From: Azolla caroliniana
Lineage: Eukaryota; Polypodiophyta
Assembly (NCBI GenBank): GCA_043228905.1
Contig: JBHGNT010000004.1
Coordinates: 12,028,001 to 12,092,000, forward strand
DNA: 64,000 bases
Direction: 5' to 3'
In this document: piece by piece, positions 11,136 through 19,628 of the stretch
How positions within the stretch are numbered: the stretch's first letter is position 1
How the letters are laid out: every line of letters starts with the position of its first letter
Position numbers and translations under genes: made by a program
The notes under the pieces: generated by a model
Databases searched by the model: none
What the model saw: only the letters and a program-made list of their open reading frames with translations
What the model was told of the DNA's origin: nothing

Positions 11136-11470
11136 CTAAAAATCCTCTCGGCTTTCACCCCCGAGGGTCTCACGGTTCCGCTCATGGTTCGGTCTCACCG
11201 TCAGGAACTGGACCGAGTGACGCCCATCCTGGCTCTTGACCCTTGCATAGGCCGAGCCGTTGTCCAGCACCTTGGTCTCCATCCGTGCTGCCGTGATGTA
11301 CGGTTCTCCTAGTATAACCGGATGTGAGGACGTCTCCTGCACGAAGAAGTGCTGGTCAATCTCGACATCGCCGATCTTTACTCGTACATTCGGGCAGGCT
11401 CCATGCAGTTCTTTGGTGGCACGCGTCGCTGCCCCTATTTTCCACCCGTGCTTGGTGGCACGCGGTCCGC
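11136..11470 (-). pseudogene. gypsy-A aspartic protease remnant
   Basis: Readable segments are CPNVRVKIGDVEIDQHFFVQE, SHPVILGEPYI and SVQFLTVRPNHERNRETL, typical of the C-terminal half of a gypsy protease and its linker. The D(T/S)G active-site region expected just upstream is absent: the text jumps from a charged linker straight to GAATRATKELHGACP. A deletion of the catalytic half is the simplest reading. Confidence 0.6.
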
Positions 11471-12572
11471 CTCTTCTTTCCTTTGTCGTGCGCCGGTGAG
11501 GCCTTCTAGCATCGTTGGCCAGAACCCGGCTTTTTTCGTCTTCGGGGCCTCGCCACCTCCGAACCGAATACCAGCTGACGCCGAGTAGTGGACGACCTCC
11601 GCGTGGCGTGCCGCCGCCTCCTCCATCAGCCTTTCATACCTCCTCTCCCGACGTTCAGGTCCAGGGCCCTTCGGGTCTCGCTGGCGTGCACCCGACCGTT
11701 CCATAGGTACACCACGTTGCTTCTCATCGCCTCGGCGAAGTCCCGGTAGTCCTTCCGGATCTGGCCAACCGCGTCACACCACATGCACCTGTTCCCAGCC
11801 AGAGGTCGTCGGTCACGGGCCTGTTCGCCACCATCCCTCCGTGCCTGGGCGATCTGGAGATCCTTTACCATCCGCGTTAGTTCTTCCAGAGCTGCTCCCC
11901 CGGACGAGCCCTTGACCATGCCGGTCGAAGCCGATCCGGTCTCGAGCCAATCTCGGGTCTCTTCCCTTCGCATTGGCGATGTTGGCTCAAGCTTCCTTGC
12001 TGCGACAGAGCCCGCCCCTGTCGATCCTTTGTCAACCCATTCCCTCCGTTTGTTGAAACGGCCACAGACCCTCTTCACCACGGCCCAGTCGGCCGTCAGC
12101 CCGTCATCAGTCTCCAATAGGAGGCCTACTTGCTCCCGATCCCGCTCGTCAACTAACTTAACAAACAATAGGACACGACTTGTGTCCAGAATTGTCCGGT
12201 CAAGCACTGAGAGGCGCGCGAAGTGTTCCTCAAACTCCCGGAGGAGCACCGACGCGTTCCTTCCTTTGTCGGGGGTCTCCAGCCACTCCATGAAGTCCCG
12301 CTTCGAAAGTCGAAGCGCATCTTCAAGCCCGTATTTTTCGAGGAGCTGACCTTCGAACTCCTCCCAGGTCCGGCTCTCGGCCCGTACCTCGAGCACCTCC
12401 GTATGGATGCCCGGCATCGCCACTCGAGGGAATCCGGCTAGACGCCTCTCTTCCGGAATGTCCCTCATTACCATCTCAGCCCGGTAGGACGCCAAGTAGC
12501 TCGTGGCATCCTTCCCACTAAACCGGCCGATCGTACCGATAACCGCCTTGATAGCCCTATCAAGGGCGCCGG
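11471..12572 (-). pseudogene. gag: gypsy-A gag, main part
   Basis: The 289-codon frame 12495-11626 continues upstream to 12572, where chromovirus-B interrupts it. Readable capsid text: SYLASYRAEMVMRDIPEERR, TWEEFEGQLLEKYGLEDALR, then a nucleocapsid box CMWCDAVGQIRKDYRDF, a CX2C half-knuckle with degraded second half. A frameshift near 11630 moves the reading to 11704-11435. The first exon-like part of gag lies at 18016-18089, beyond chromovirus-B. Confidence 0.72.
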
Positions 12573-12853
12573 TGTTAGGAATAGTACTAAAGCAGAGATG
12601 GAATTAGTACTAAAGAACAACAGTACTATTAGTACTAAGAGGACGGGACTGCGTAAGATTCCCGAGAGAGGAAGTGAGAAGAGGAGAGAGAGAGATAGCG
12701 AGAATGAGAGAGAGAGAGAGATGATGACAACAACTAATATATTATGTGAAAAGATAAGTACAAGCGGCTAAGAGGCTTAAGACTGGCGTTGAACCAATTT
12801 GGTTCAAAACAATGCCTTGTGCCTCCTTTTATAGTGTTTTTAGGAATAATCCT

Positions 12854-12871
12854 GAAGCTTCTAGAATGTTC
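12854..12871 (-). promoter_or_regulatory. Four-module heat-shock element in 3' LTR (chromovirus-B)
   Basis: GAAgcTTCtaGAAtgTTC: four consecutive GAA/TTC modules in perfect 5-bp phase, about 20 bp upstream of the LTR TATA box in the element's orientation. Confidence 0.75.
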
Positions 12872-12952
12872 CAAAGAGATCTAGAATATACATCAATTTT
12901 CTATGATAAAGCATAAATGAAAATAATATCCTACAAAATACAATTCATAGTC

Positions 12953-13005
12953 TAATGGTAAGAGCTCGACCCATGTAGCATAAGGTCATGGGTTCGAGTC
13001 TTGCC
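12953..13005 (+). other. tRNA-like sequence at LTR edge (chromovirus-B)
   Basis: On the plus strand, TCTAATGGTAAGAGC resembles a tRNA D-arm/A box, and GGTTCGAGTC matches the B-box consensus. A proper acceptor stem and a good T-stem are lacking, so this is not an intact tRNA gene. It lies antisense at the outer edge of the U3 region and recurs in all four chromovirus LTRs. Confidence 0.5.
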
Positions 13006-13016
13006 ATATCATGACA

Positions 13017-13034
13017 CTATCTCCCCCTTAAAGA
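13017..13034 (-). promoter_or_regulatory. Polypurine tract of chromovirus-B
   Basis: The minus strand reads TTTAAGGGGGAGATAG directly before the LTR start TGTCATGA. Confidence 0.8.
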
Positions 13035-14386
13035 CGACGAGTGGAACGAGTCGGTGCTAATTGCGGACCGGGTTTGTCCGGATATTTTGTGTGGAAATCA
13101 GCAAGAAGATCTTGTGCATTGGCAACATTCTCGACGGGTTCCCAAGTACGTTCGCTCGGACTATAACCGAGCCAATCGACCAAGTAATAAAGTTTGTTGC
13201 GAACAAGTTTGGAATCGAGGATGGCAGCAACTTCATACTCCGGGCCGGCGTCCAACTCCAGCGGGGGCGGCGGTGGTGTCACACGATCGGGAATGGTGTT
13301 TGCTTTATAAGGTTCAAGAAGAGAACAATGGAAAACCGGATGTATCTGAAGCTGCGGAGGGAGATCAAGGCGGAAGGTGACATCATTAATCTTCCCCGTA
13401 TGACGGAAAGGACCGAGTCGTCGATAATCCAACTTGTCGCACGGTCGAGTAGTCTTGATGTGACGACGTAAGAGCCATACTCGATCTCCGATGGCAAAAG
13501 AGGAGGGAATCCGATGACGATCCGCATAAGTCTTCTGTGTGTGTTGAGCATGACGAAGGTGAGTAGAGAGATCCATCTGGATCTTGCGTAGCCTCTCCAA
13601 ATGATCCTCAGCACGAGGGTTGGTAGGTAGCTCCGGAGTGTCGATCACCGACCAGCGAGGATGGAAACCGGTATAAGCGAAAAATGGGGAGACCCGAGTC
13701 GAGGAGTGAATAGCATTATTATACGCAAACTCCGCAAAGTGGAGAATCTCGGCCCAATCGTCCTGTTGATAACTCAGGAAACACCAGAGATATTGCTCCA
13801 GCATTTGGTTTGTTCGTTCCGCCTGTCCGTCGGTTTGAGGATGGTAGCCGGAGGAGAGGTTGCAGGAGACCTTGAGCATCTTGAAGAGATGCTGCCAAAA
13901 TTTGGAGACAAATTGCGGGCCTCGGTCACTGATAATACTGTCTGGGAGGCCATGATGCCGAAATACCTCACGTATAACAAGAGCGGCGGTTTCCTCGCTA
14001 GTGATGGCTTTAGTACATGGCACAAAATGTGCCATCTTCGTATATCGATCGACGACGGTTAGGATAGCATCGAACCCCTTCGAGACCGGCAGATCTGTGA
14101 TAAAATCAAGACAAATAGACAGCCATGGCTTACTTGGAATTGGTAAAGGTTCCAACAAGCCATATGGATGGTGTCGTGGCATCTTTGCTCGGCAACAAGC
14201 ATCACAGGTCCGAACGTAGTCGTCGACAAAACGGCGCATGTGGGGCCACCAAAAAGATCGCTGCACTAGTTCCAACGTCTTAGTACTACCGAAATGTCCC
14301 GCCGTATGGGTGTCGTGACAATGTTGGATGATTTGAAGGAGACAGGAGCAATCGGGGACATATACGCGCTTTTTAAAGAATAACAA
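13028..14386 (-). CDS. pol: Chromovirus-B integrase with C-terminal chromodomain
   Basis: An open frame of 452 codons without internal stops. The zinc finger is H27-X3-H31 and C61-X2-C64. The catalytic triad is D94 (CLDFITD), D154 (ISDRGPQF) and E190 (DGQAERTNQ), spaced as DD35E. The GPY/F-like module follows around YRRLGPFRHTG. The chromodomain spans residues about 383-436; aromatic-cage positions Y384, W405 and Y408 keep the 21- and 3-residue spacing of HP1. The product would be the C-terminal part of a Gag-Pol polyprotein, integrating cDNA and possibly targeting methylated H3K9 chromatin. The upstream RT frame is separate because of a frame break near 14400-14500. Confidence 0.88.
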   Translation of the reverse strand: MLFFKKRVYVPDCSCLLQIIQHCHDTHTAGHFGSTKTLELVQRSFWWPHMRRFVDDYVRTCDACCRAKMPRHHPYGLLEPLPIPSKPWLSICLDFITDLPVSKGFDAILTVVDRYTKMAHFVPCTKAITSEETAALVIREVFRHHGLPDSIISDRGPQFVSKFWQHLFKMLKVSCNLSSGYHPQTDGQAERTNQMLEQYLWCFLSYQQDDWAEILHFAEFAYNNAIHSSTRVSPFFAYTGFHPRWSVIDTPELPTNPRAEDHLERLRKIQMDLSTHLRHAQHTQKTYADRHRIPSSFAIGDRVWLLRRHIKTTRPCDKLDYRRLGPFRHTGKINDVTFRLDLPPQLQIHPVFHCSLLEPYKANTIPDRVTPPPPPLELDAGPEYEVAAILDSKLVRNKLYYLVDWLGYSPSERTWEPVENVANAQDLLADFHTKYPDKPGPQLAPTRSTRRL

Positions 14387-14497
14387 ACCATCATGATATT
14401 CGAATTGCCGGTAGTCAATACCTGGTTGTTGAGACTGAGAACAGGATGCCCGAGAAGTATCAATGTGCGCTAGGATGTCTTGAGCAAAACTATCTGT

Positions 14498-15874
14498 CTA
14501 TAAGGTTGCACGTATGTCATCGGTAATTCGTGAATCCATCGGGGTGTGAAAAATCCGCGTCGTGTGCAATCGTGTTGGTCCCAAGATTACTTGCTTTTGA
14601 TTATCAAATGTTGCGTCACCAGGACAAGGTGCAAGATATGAACGTCGTGATAGTGCATCTGCTTTTCCTTGCTGCTTCCCCGGTCGATATGTGATTTTGA
14701 AGTCGAAACGCATGAGGAATTGCGCCCACCGAGCTTGCCGTCGATTTAGTATGCGAGCGTTCTGAAAATAAGCAAGATTTTTATGATCGCTAAAGAAAAT
14801 GACCTGATGTGGAGAGCCCTCTAAGAAATGCCGCCATTGTACAAATGAATCCACGATGGCTAATAACTCCTTGTCATGTATTTCGTAGTTGATTTCTGCG
14901 ACATCGAATTTGCGCGAATGGAAAGCCACCGGATGCAACTCTTCTTTATCGCCTTGTTGAGAAAGGATGCTACTGAGGGCGAAATCTGATGCGTCGGCCT
15001 CCATGATGAATGGTTTGCTTGTATCCACATGAGCTAGAATCGGTGCTGATGTAAAGGCTTTCTTAAGATGCCGAAAAGCCATATCTGCTTCGATGGACCA
15101 AAGAAATGCTTGGCCCTTCTTCGTAAGTTGTGTGAGAGGTAAAATAATCTTCGAGTAATCCTGTATAAACTTACGGCAGAAGTTAGCAAAACCTAGAAAA
15201 CATTGTACATCTTGTACCAACCGTGGAATTTGCCACTCTAGTACAGTTTGGATTTTAGCTGGATCCATGGCAATGCCCTTTGAGGAGATGACGTAGCCTA
15301 GAAATTCCACTTGCTTGCAGTCAAAGCTACATTTTTCTAGCTTGGCATAAAGACCATTCTCGCGGAGTCGCTTTAGTACTAATAGTACATGAGAATCGTG
15401 CTCTTCCTGGGTCTTTGAATAAATCAATAGATCATCCAGATAAATGATCAAACAGATATCCAAGAGGTCTCTGAATATATCATTTGCCATGTGTTAGAAG
15501 ACTGCGGGTGCATTGGTTAGGCCAAACGGCATAACAGTATACTCGAAATGCCCATACCGCGTGCGAAAAGCGGTCTTCCACTCATCTCCCAGTCGGATCC
15601 GCATGAGATTATACGCTCCTCGTAGGTCGATTTTAGTAAAAAACTTGGCACCATTAACTCGCTCTAAAAGACTTGATATAAGAGGAAGTGCATACCTATT
15701 CCGGATGGTGACTTTATTCAATCCGGGGTAATCAACGACAAGACGAAGTGAGCCATCTTTCTTCTTGACAAAGAAGATGGGTGCATCGGCCGGAGATTTC
15801 GAATGACGGATGAACCCGCTTGCCAAGTTCTCCTCTATGTAGGCTCGAAGGACTTCTAACTCGGTGGGTGACAA
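14498..15874 (-). pseudogene. pol: Chromovirus-B reverse transcriptase and RNase H
   Basis: Two adjacent open frames (15874-15494 and 15490-14498) are split only by a TAA at 15491-15493, where chromovirus-C has a CAA Gln codon. RT motifs run [43 protein letters not shown], then YLDD (residues 17-20 of the second frame) and the thumb box VQCFLGFANFCRKFI. RNase H has FIMEADASDFALSSIL, YEIHDKELLAIV and FFSDHKNLAYF, with DALSRR at the end. Apart from the single stop the enzyme looks intact, which fits a fairly recent insertion. Confidence 0.86.
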
Positions 15875-15963
15875 GTTGTAAATTGGTCCCCATGGTGGCT
15901 CGGTTCCTGGTTGTAAATCGATGGGACAGTCATAGGGACGGTGATGAGGAAGGGTACCGGCTT

Positions 15964-16350
15964 TTACCTTGTCAAATACATCGGCATACTAATTATATTA
16001 AATGATATTATACACACAAAACTACCTAGGACAACTTGAATGGGTTCTGATTCTTCTACAATATTCCCGGAAGCAATGGGACGACCATCAATGACCACTA
16101 CAGATACGGGACAAGGAAGTTTTCTTAAGGATATCTGAAAAGCTTGGGCAAAATTTCGATCCATGAAACAGGAATTAGCTCCTGAATCTAAAAGTGCTAG
16201 GACGGGTATTGGGGGAGTACTTTTAGTACTAACAATGACTTGGGCTAGGAACACATTGCTAACTTGCTTGGAAGGAATGGAACCACTAATGGGCTGTACA
16301 GATCTAGGGCTGCTGTCCAACCAAATGGCTCCTATTTTGGCTGGACTCAA
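15964..16350 (-). pseudogene. Chromovirus-B protease, truncated
   Basis: VLALLDSGANSCFMDRNFAQ gives the aspartic protease active site DSGA, followed by the flap-like VVVIDGRPIASG. The frame runs out at FNIIS, where about 250 bp present in chromovirus-C (roughly 51068-51318) are missing. That segment holds the protease end and the linker to RT. Protease would cut Gag-Pol in the particle. Here the junction destroys the Gag-Pol frame. Confidence 0.8.
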
Positions 16351-16513
16351 TCGTTTAACTCTTCATCTAATTGACTAAGGATTTCAAATTTATTTGAGAT
16401 ACTTGGGCTATTAGTACTATAAATACTATCTGACACTCTATTAGTACTATTAATACTATCAGACACTCCGAAGGGAAGAATTGACTCGGGTTTAGTACAG
16501 GCGACGATTTGAT

Positions 16514-17503
16514 TTACCTTTCTTCTTGGCCTATGGGGACAATTGATGGCGATATGTCCTGGTCCACCGCAATATAGACATAATCTATTGGCACGTTGTC
16601 GTTGCTTTTTTCTTCCGATAACGGGCCGCGTCGACGCATGGTATCGATCTCCATCGGTGTCGAAGTATTTGCTTGAGGTATGTCTCGTGCAAACGGTTTA
16701 GCCGCGACTGCAGCGTAAGTGGGTTCTGGCCTAGAGCGTGGTATCTGTAATTGACGTTCTGAACGCCGTTCGAAAAGGCGGTTGTCACATCGAACTGCTC
16801 GACTGATTGCCTCCGTAAGAGACTTTGGTTCTTCGGGGAAAGTTAGAAGTAGATCTTTGACATCGTTTCGCGAGCCATAGCGATACTGCTCCATTAGTGC
16901 TTGATCATCCCAGGGTATATCTGAAGTAAGTAGGCGGAAATCCGCCGCGTAGGCAGAGGCTGGACGATCGCCTTGACGCAATCGCCGGATCTTGTTGATC
17001 GCCGTCCTGATGCTATCGGTGTCTCCAAAGCAAGCTTTAAACTCACCAATAAAATCTTCAAGGTTATTAAGCAAGGGCGATTGTTTTTCTAGAAGCGGAG
17101 CGAACCATGCCAAGGCTGAGCCGCTAAGTAGCGTGCCTATTAGGCCGACTCGAGATGCATCAGTGGGATATCGGGAAGGATGCATTTGGATGACTAAGCG
17201 TACCTGATTAAGGAATCCCCGGAATTGCGAACGCGTTCCATCAAATTTCACAGGAAGTCCAATCTTGGGCTCTTTATGAAATCCTTGGGGACTTGATCCT
17301 TGTTGTTGCAACGCTGCTTCGAGTTGTTGTACCCGTAATGCTAACTCCCCATGTTGTTGTTGCGTTTGTTGTTTTTCTAGAGCGATTTGTTGCAGATCCC
17401 CTATCAGCTGTTGGTTTTCTTGTTCCAGGGCAACAAACTTTTCTTTTAGGCACTGTAGCTCGGAGAAAACGGATTGGTATTCTTGGGCGCTAATAGTAGC
17501 CAT
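16514..17503 (-). pseudogene. gag: Chromovirus-B gag
   Basis: A 329-codon frame from ATG at 17503. The N-terminal 70 residues form a Gln/Glu-rich coiled-coil-like segment (EQENQQLIGDLQQIALEKQQ). Then comes a retrotrans_gag capsid core (KFDGTRSQFRGFLNQVRLVI, LLSGSALAWFAPLLEKQ, DRPASAYAADFRLL). A frameshift near 16600 cuts into the CCHC knuckle; in the other frame and in chromovirus-C it reads CLYCGGPGHIAINCPH. The start is chosen because it lies just inside the 5' LTR and chromovirus-C has the same context. Confidence 0.85.
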
Positions 17504-17556
17504 AGTATAGGGAAAAGGGTAGGAGGATGAGGGAGAGTGACAAGTAGGCTAGAGGA

Positions 17557-17571
17557 AAAATTGGTTCAAAC
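17557..17571 (-). promoter_or_regulatory. Primer site of chromovirus-B, self-priming type (inferred)
   Basis: On the minus strand the bases just after the 5' LTR read GTTTGAACCAATTTT. They do not begin with TGG and match no tRNA 3' end I recognise. Twelve of them pair with the LTR site 17788-17799, which is where transcription should start. Confidence 0.65.
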
Positions 17572-17787
17572 TGTCAGGAATAGTACTAAAGCAGAGATGG
17601 AATTAGTACTAAAGAACAACAGTACTATTAGTACTAAGAGGACGGGACTGCGTAAGATTCCCGAGAGAGGAAGTGAGAAGAGGAGAGAGAGAGATAGCGA
17701 GAATGAGAGAGAGAGAGAGATGATGACAACAACTAATATATTATGTGAAAAGATAAGTACAAGTGGCTAAGAGGCTTAAGACTGGCG

Positions 17788-17806
17788 TTGAACCAATTTG
17801 GTTCAA
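17788..17806 (-). promoter_or_regulatory. Palindrome and predicted 5' end of chromovirus-B RNA
   Basis: TTGAACCAAATTGGTTCAA is a 9-bp inverted repeat around one base. Its second half (plus positions 17788-17799) is complementary to the primer site next to the LTR and begins 33 nt after the first T of the TATA box. Confidence 0.6.
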
Positions 17807-17823
17807 AACAATGCCTTGTGCCT

Positions 17824-17832
17824 CCTTTTATA
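17824..17832 (-). promoter_or_regulatory. TATA box of chromovirus-B 5' LTR
   Basis: TATAAAAGG on the minus strand; conserved as TATAAAAG(G/A) in the other three chromovirus LTRs. Confidence 0.75.
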
Positions 17833-17852
17833 GTGTTTTTAGGAATAATCCT

Positions 17853-17870
17853 GAAGCTTCTAGAATATTC
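17853..17870 (-). promoter_or_regulatory. Four-module heat-shock element in 5' LTR (chromovirus-B)
   Basis: GAAgcTTCtaGAAtaTTC, four perfect modules in 5-bp phase. Degenerate modules continue in phase to GAA at 17883-17885. It lies 20-40 bp upstream of the TATA box. Confidence 0.75.
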
Positions 17871-18015
17871 CAGAGAGATCTGGAATATACATCAATTTTC
17901 TATGATAAAGCATAAATGAAAATAATATCCTAAAAAATACAATTCATAGTCTAATGGTAAGAGCTCGACCCATGTAGCATAAGGTCATGGGTTCGAGTCT
18001 TGCCATATCATGACA

Positions 18016-18089
18016 GCCAGTGCCTTCGCGCGCACTCATATACGGTCCACAGCGGAAGCCATGTCTTCCACGAGATCCGACCCCCTCAT
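18016..18089 (-). pseudogene. gag: gypsy-A gag N-terminus
   Basis: ATG at 18089 gives MRGSDLVEDMASAVDRI followed by a TGA (near 18037), just inside the gypsy-A 5' LTR. The frame then meets chromovirus-B, beyond which gag continues at 12572. The stop codon and the split make it non-coding. The bases 18016-18020 (GCCAG) are the right copy of the chromovirus-B target duplication. Confidence 0.6.
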
Positions 18090-18132
18090 CTTCTACTCCT
18101 CTGCCACCGTTCACGTCGAGTTCACCAAAAGA

Positions 18133-18465
18133 TGTCGCGTTGTTACGCGCGTGCGTGGAGGACAAGGCGGGGCCACCGGGGTCTTGGATCGAGGAATAGG
18201 TGAGAAAAGGGAGAGAGAGAGACACGCTCACACACATATAGACAAAGAAGCGCACGGGAATGCGGCCCAACAACACAGGAGACATGAGTTGAGCCGAAGA
18301 TAGAGTATAAGAACACTAGTGTGTGTATATAAATATATGTATGTATTTGTATGTATGCAGAGGACTCGAACGGTTACAACCGATCAGGTCGGCGAGATGG
18401 ATGCCGACGCCTGATCACCCACGCACACACGGGAGCAAGATGGAGATTCCTCCGAAAGCAAATGA
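18133..18465 (-). repeat. 5' LTR of gypsy-A, truncated
   Basis: Homologous to 7873-8208 with few changes. The outer half (matching 8209-8573) is missing because the sequence switches to gypsy-E RT coding at about 18461-18466. The inner flank reads TCTTTTGGTGAACTCG on the minus strand and should contain the primer site, but I cannot assign the tRNA. Confidence 0.8.
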
Positions 18466-19628
18466 GAAAACGACTTTCGTCACCGAATGGGGGGTGTTTG
18501 TGGCCGTGGTGATGATGTTCGGACTCAAAACTGCACCGACAACATTTCAACGAATCATCATGGAAATCTTTGGTGAATATATTCTGGCTTTTATGCAGGT
18601 TTTCCTTGACGATTTCGCCATTTATAACCTGGAGGAGGACCATTTTCAGCACCTCCGTCTTTGTCTAGAAAAGTGTAGAGTGTACCAGCTAAGCTTGAAT
18701 CCGGCGAAGTGTGTATTTGGCGTGTCCAGTGGAACCTTACTAGGACATATTGTGAGCCAGGAAGGCATTGCAGTCGAACTAGACAAAGTGTAAGCCATAT
18801 TAGAAGCACCGGCGCCGGCAAAGACAAAGGCATTGAGCCGGTTCTTAGGCTAGATCCGGTGGCACACCCGGATGCTCTGATACTTGGCCGACCTGGCTAC
18901 ACCGTTGCATGCTGCCGTACATTGGACACCATTCCAGTGGACTAACACCGAGGATAGGGCGTATAGGGCCCTCAAGGTACTATTGTTGCAAGCACCGGTA
19001 GTGCAGCCTCCGGATTGGAGTAAAGAATTTCATGTGTTCGTGGATGCCTTCGACATCGCAATCAGAAGCGTATTGATGCAGCTTACGGAGCCAAAGTGGT
19101 ACCGGCCAGTGTATTATGCCAGCCGAAAGCTATCCCAAGCGGAACAAAACTACTCTACCACGGAACGGGAAGCTCTAGGGATGATCTACAGTGTGACAAA
19201 GTTTCGGCATTATTTATTGGGAAGGAAGTTTTCCTTCCATGTAGATCATTCGGCACTCCTCTACTTGGTGTCCAAGGCGTCACTCACCGGTAAATTGGCC
19301 CGGTGGACCTTACTGTTACAGGAATTTGAGTTCGAAATATTCCATCGACCTGGTATACAACATGCCATAGCGGATTATTTAAGCCGATTAGAGTTCGGAG
19401 AGACGGGCGACGGAGTAGCGGACGAGTTTCGGATGTGGAGCTGTTTCGAGTCACTACGGAAATGGCAGCAGATGAGACGGTGGCACAAGAAGACAAGTGG
19501 CTCACAAATATGCACCAGTTTCTGAGCACAGGACTGCCTCCGGAAGAGATGAACCGGGACGAAAGGAAACGCCTGGCGGTGCAAAGCCGACATTTATGCT
19601 TACTGCGAGACACACTTTACCACAAGGG
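18461..19628 (+). pseudogene. pol: gypsy-E RT (C-terminal half), RNase H and start of the IN region
   Basis: RT begins at the box KTTFVTEWGVF and shows MFGLKTAPTTFQR and a VFLDDFAIY palm motif (LDD), then the thumb. A TAA (about 18791) and a TAG (about 18849) interrupt the thumb where Gln would be expected. RNase H follows with FHVFVDAFDIAIRSVLMQL, YSTTEREALGMIYSV, FHVDHSALLYLVSK and IADYLSRLEF. The text ends with LLRDTLYHKGV, the start of the integrase zinc-finger region, and is cut by copia-F inside the AAGGG target. Confidence 0.82.

Larger units (their letters stand above)
12573..13016 (-). repeat. 3' LTR of chromovirus-B
   Basis: 444 bp. On the minus strand it starts TGTCATGATATGG and ends CTATTCCTAACA. 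It is a copy of 17572-18015. It contains the heat-shock element 12854-12871, a TATA box, the palindrome 12789-12807 and a tRNA-like block 12953-13005. Confidence 0.93.
12573..18015 (-). mobile_element. Chromovirus-B (Ty3/gypsy with chromodomain), near-complete
   Basis: It has two 444-bp LTRs with about six differences, and 4.6 kb inside with gag, protease, RT, RNase H, integrase and a C-terminal chromodomain on the minus strand. The target is gypsy-A gag. Flanks GCCGG (12568-12572) and GCCAG (18016-18020) look like a 5-bp target duplication with one change. Defects are a frameshift at the gag zinc knuckle, a roughly 250-bp deletion between protease and RT, and one TAA in RT. The sister copy is chromovirus-C. 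The region just inside the 5' LTR lacks a tRNA-type primer site. Confidence 0.9.
17572..18015 (-). repeat. 5' LTR of chromovirus-B
   Basis: 444 bp, ending CTATTCCTGACA on the minus strand. In the element's orientation it shows the heat-shock element (17853-17870), the TATA box TATAAAAGG (first T at 17832) and the 19-bp palindrome 17788-17806. Confidence 0.93.
7873..18465 (-). mobile_element. Ty3/gypsy element gypsy-A, degenerate, split by chromovirus-B
   Basis: Reading the minus strand, the order is 5' LTR (truncated, 18133-18465), gag start (18089-18016), the chromovirus-B insertion, rest of gag, protease, a partial RT, RNase H, integrase, PPT and 3' LTR (7873-8573). The integrase and capsid resemble a gypsy group that I associate from memory with fungal and other non-angiosperm genomes. 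The catalytic core of RT is absent, the integrase has lost an Asp, and several stops are present. Its 5' LTR ends abruptly at gypsy-E RT sequence. Confidence 0.8.

Noticed and set aside
12953-13005. Functional tRNA gene
   Set aside because: A- and B-box-like parts exist, but the acceptor and T stems are poor and the block is a fixed part of the LTR.
13054-13471. Plus-strand frames over the chromovirus-B integrase
   Set aside because: Opposite-strand shadows of a clear integrase/chromodomain frame.
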